Below, piece after piece: positions 6,523-7,184 of a stretch of 7,184 nucleotides of DNA. The first letter of the stretch is position 1, and each line of letters begins with the position of its first letter. The translations under genes were made by a program, and so were the position numbers. The DNA comes from Bacteroidales bacterium UBA5621 (GTDB lineage: Bacteria; Bacteroidota; Bacteroidia; Bacteroidales; VadinHA17). The notes beneath the pieces are model-generated. The model searched no databases. It was given only the letters and a program-made list of their open reading frames with translations, and was not told the origin of the DNA. The stretch covers positions 1 to 7,184 of the forward strand of contig DIKJ01000111.1 in NCBI GenBank assembly GCA_002424525.1, read 5' to 3'.

Positions 6523-7184
6523 ATGAATGCTTTATCAACCGGGATAATCTATTCTGTGGGAGGATGCCTGATACTTGGGGCATGTCAGCCGGATAAAAAG
6601 GAGGTGTGCGTGCGCCCTAATATACTCATTGCCATCAGCGATGATCAGTCGTGGCTCCATACCAGCTTTGCCGGCTGCAAATTTGTAAATACTCCCGGAT
6701 TTGACAGGGTAGCCGGCAGCGGTATCTATTTCTCAAATTGTTATGCGGGCTCTCCCGGTTCTGCGCCATCGCGCAGTGCACTTGTGACCGGACGTTATCA
6801 CTGGCAGAATGAGCAAAGCGGTCAGCATGCATCGAGCTGGATGAAGAAATATGTTCCCTTTACGGATGCACTTGAGGCGAACGGTTATCATACGGGATTT
6901 ACCGGGAAAGGTGTAGGCCCGTTCCAGTATGCCCGGGATGAGATGGATTCGTTATGGAGAAAAGAGAATGCTGCCGGGAAAGCCTATAATTCAATTCAGT
7001 ATAAGAAAGGTGATCCTTCAGATGAAAGAACCGCCGGTGGAATAGGAGGGACCAACTATTTTGCAAATTTCCGCGACTTTATGCAAAAAAGCCGGAGCGG
7101 AGAGCCCTTTTGTTTCTGGTATGGTGCAACAGAACCACACAGGGCTTACGAGAAGGATTCATGGAAACGCAACGGAAAAGATCC
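6523..7184 (+). CDS. Sulfatase lipoprotein, heparan N-sulfatase (SGSH)-like, N-terminal part
   Basis: The first 220 residues of an S1-type sulfatase cut by the window end. A lipoprotein signal spans residues 1-20 with lipobox LGA-Cys21. Landmarks: ISDDQSW (Asp40, Asp41); active site S-A-P-S-R-S-A-L-V-T-G with Ser80 as predicted formylglycine; GYHTGFTGKGVGP (about 125-137), where the GKGxGP form replaces GKWH; NYFANFRDFM; and PFCFWYGATEPHRAYE (about 196-211), whose EPHR..YE is characteristic of the group related to N-sulfoglucosamine sulfohydrolase (SGSH). That likeness suggests an N- or O-sulfated amino sugar as substrate, but members are diverse and this is inference. The SDNG half lies beyond the window. 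The ATG at 6523 is used because the signal peptide begins there; the ATG at 6527 is out of frame. It diverges from the 4897-6336 sulfatase. Confidence 0.93.
   Translation, partial: MNALSTGIIYSVGGCLILGACQPDKKEVCVRPNILIAISDDQSWLHTSFAGCKFVNTPGFDRVAGSGIYFSNCYAGSPGSAPSRSALVTGRYHWQNEQSGQHASSWMKKYVPFTDALEANGYHTGFTGKGVGPFQYARDEMDSLWRKENAAGKAYNSIQYKKGDPSDERTAGGIGGTNYFANFRDFMQKSRSGEPFCFWYGATEPHRAYEKDSWKRNGKD

Noticed and set aside
1..7184. Mobile elements, CRISPR arrays, tRNA or rRNA genes
   Set aside because: I looked on both strands and saw no transposase, long terminal repeats, regularly spaced direct repeats or RNA-gene signatures.

Overview
This 7.2 kb window is almost entirely filled by secreted carbohydrate-sulfatase genes: five type I (S1-fold, alkaline-phosphatase-like) sulfatases, two of them cut by the window edges, plus one DUF1080 / 3-keto-disaccharide hydrolase family protein. 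The likely source is a member of Bacteroidota, perhaps a marine or gut polysaccharide degrader. This is an inference from several signs: four lipoprotein-type N termini ending in a Cys, start codons with no clear Shine-Dalgarno sequence, moderately AT-rich DNA, Ser-type sulfatase active sites, and the pairing of sulfatases with DUF1080. Nothing in the window fixes the genus, and PVC-group bacteria (Planctomycetes, Lentisphaerae, Kiritimatiellota) also carry such sulfatase arrays.

Layout. (1) Bases 2-1712, plus strand: the C-terminal half of a sulfatase, a 40-base gap, a DUF1080 protein, then a 67-codon ORF that begins on the base after the DUF1080 stop. That ORF looks like the stump of a Tat-exported protein. 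The run ends in a pair of 24-base-spaced inverted repeats (1693-1738). (2) 1799-3247, minus: a sulfatase with ADQ and SDHG metal motifs. (3) 3248-3415: a divergent intergenic region with a candidate promoter and a 9-bp inverted repeat. (4) 3416-4843, plus: a sulfatase whose C-terminal half resembles the first. (5) 4844-4896: a 53-base convergent gap with no clear terminator. (6) 4897-6336, minus: a sulfatase with an S-x-A-x-R active site. (7) 6337-6522: a second divergent intergenic region, AT-rich, with a 14-base palindrome. (8) 6523 to the window end, plus: the N-terminal half of a sulfatase resembling the heparan N-sulfatase (SGSH) group.

How they work together. Each sulfatase would remove sulfate esters (or an N-sulfate) from a different position of a heavily sulfated glycan, outside the cytoplasm. 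All four visible active sites use Ser, not Cys, as the residue converted to formylglycine. The set should therefore depend on a radical-SAM anSME-type maturase encoded outside the window. The motif variants differ so much that the genes look like a collection of distinct specificities and not a recent tandem duplication. From the DUF1080 protein on, genes alternate strand, so most sulfatases must be transcribed separately. No SusC/SusD pair, glycoside hydrolase, polysaccharide lyase, regulator, RNA gene, CRISPR array or mobile element is visible, so the glycan target cannot be named from this window.
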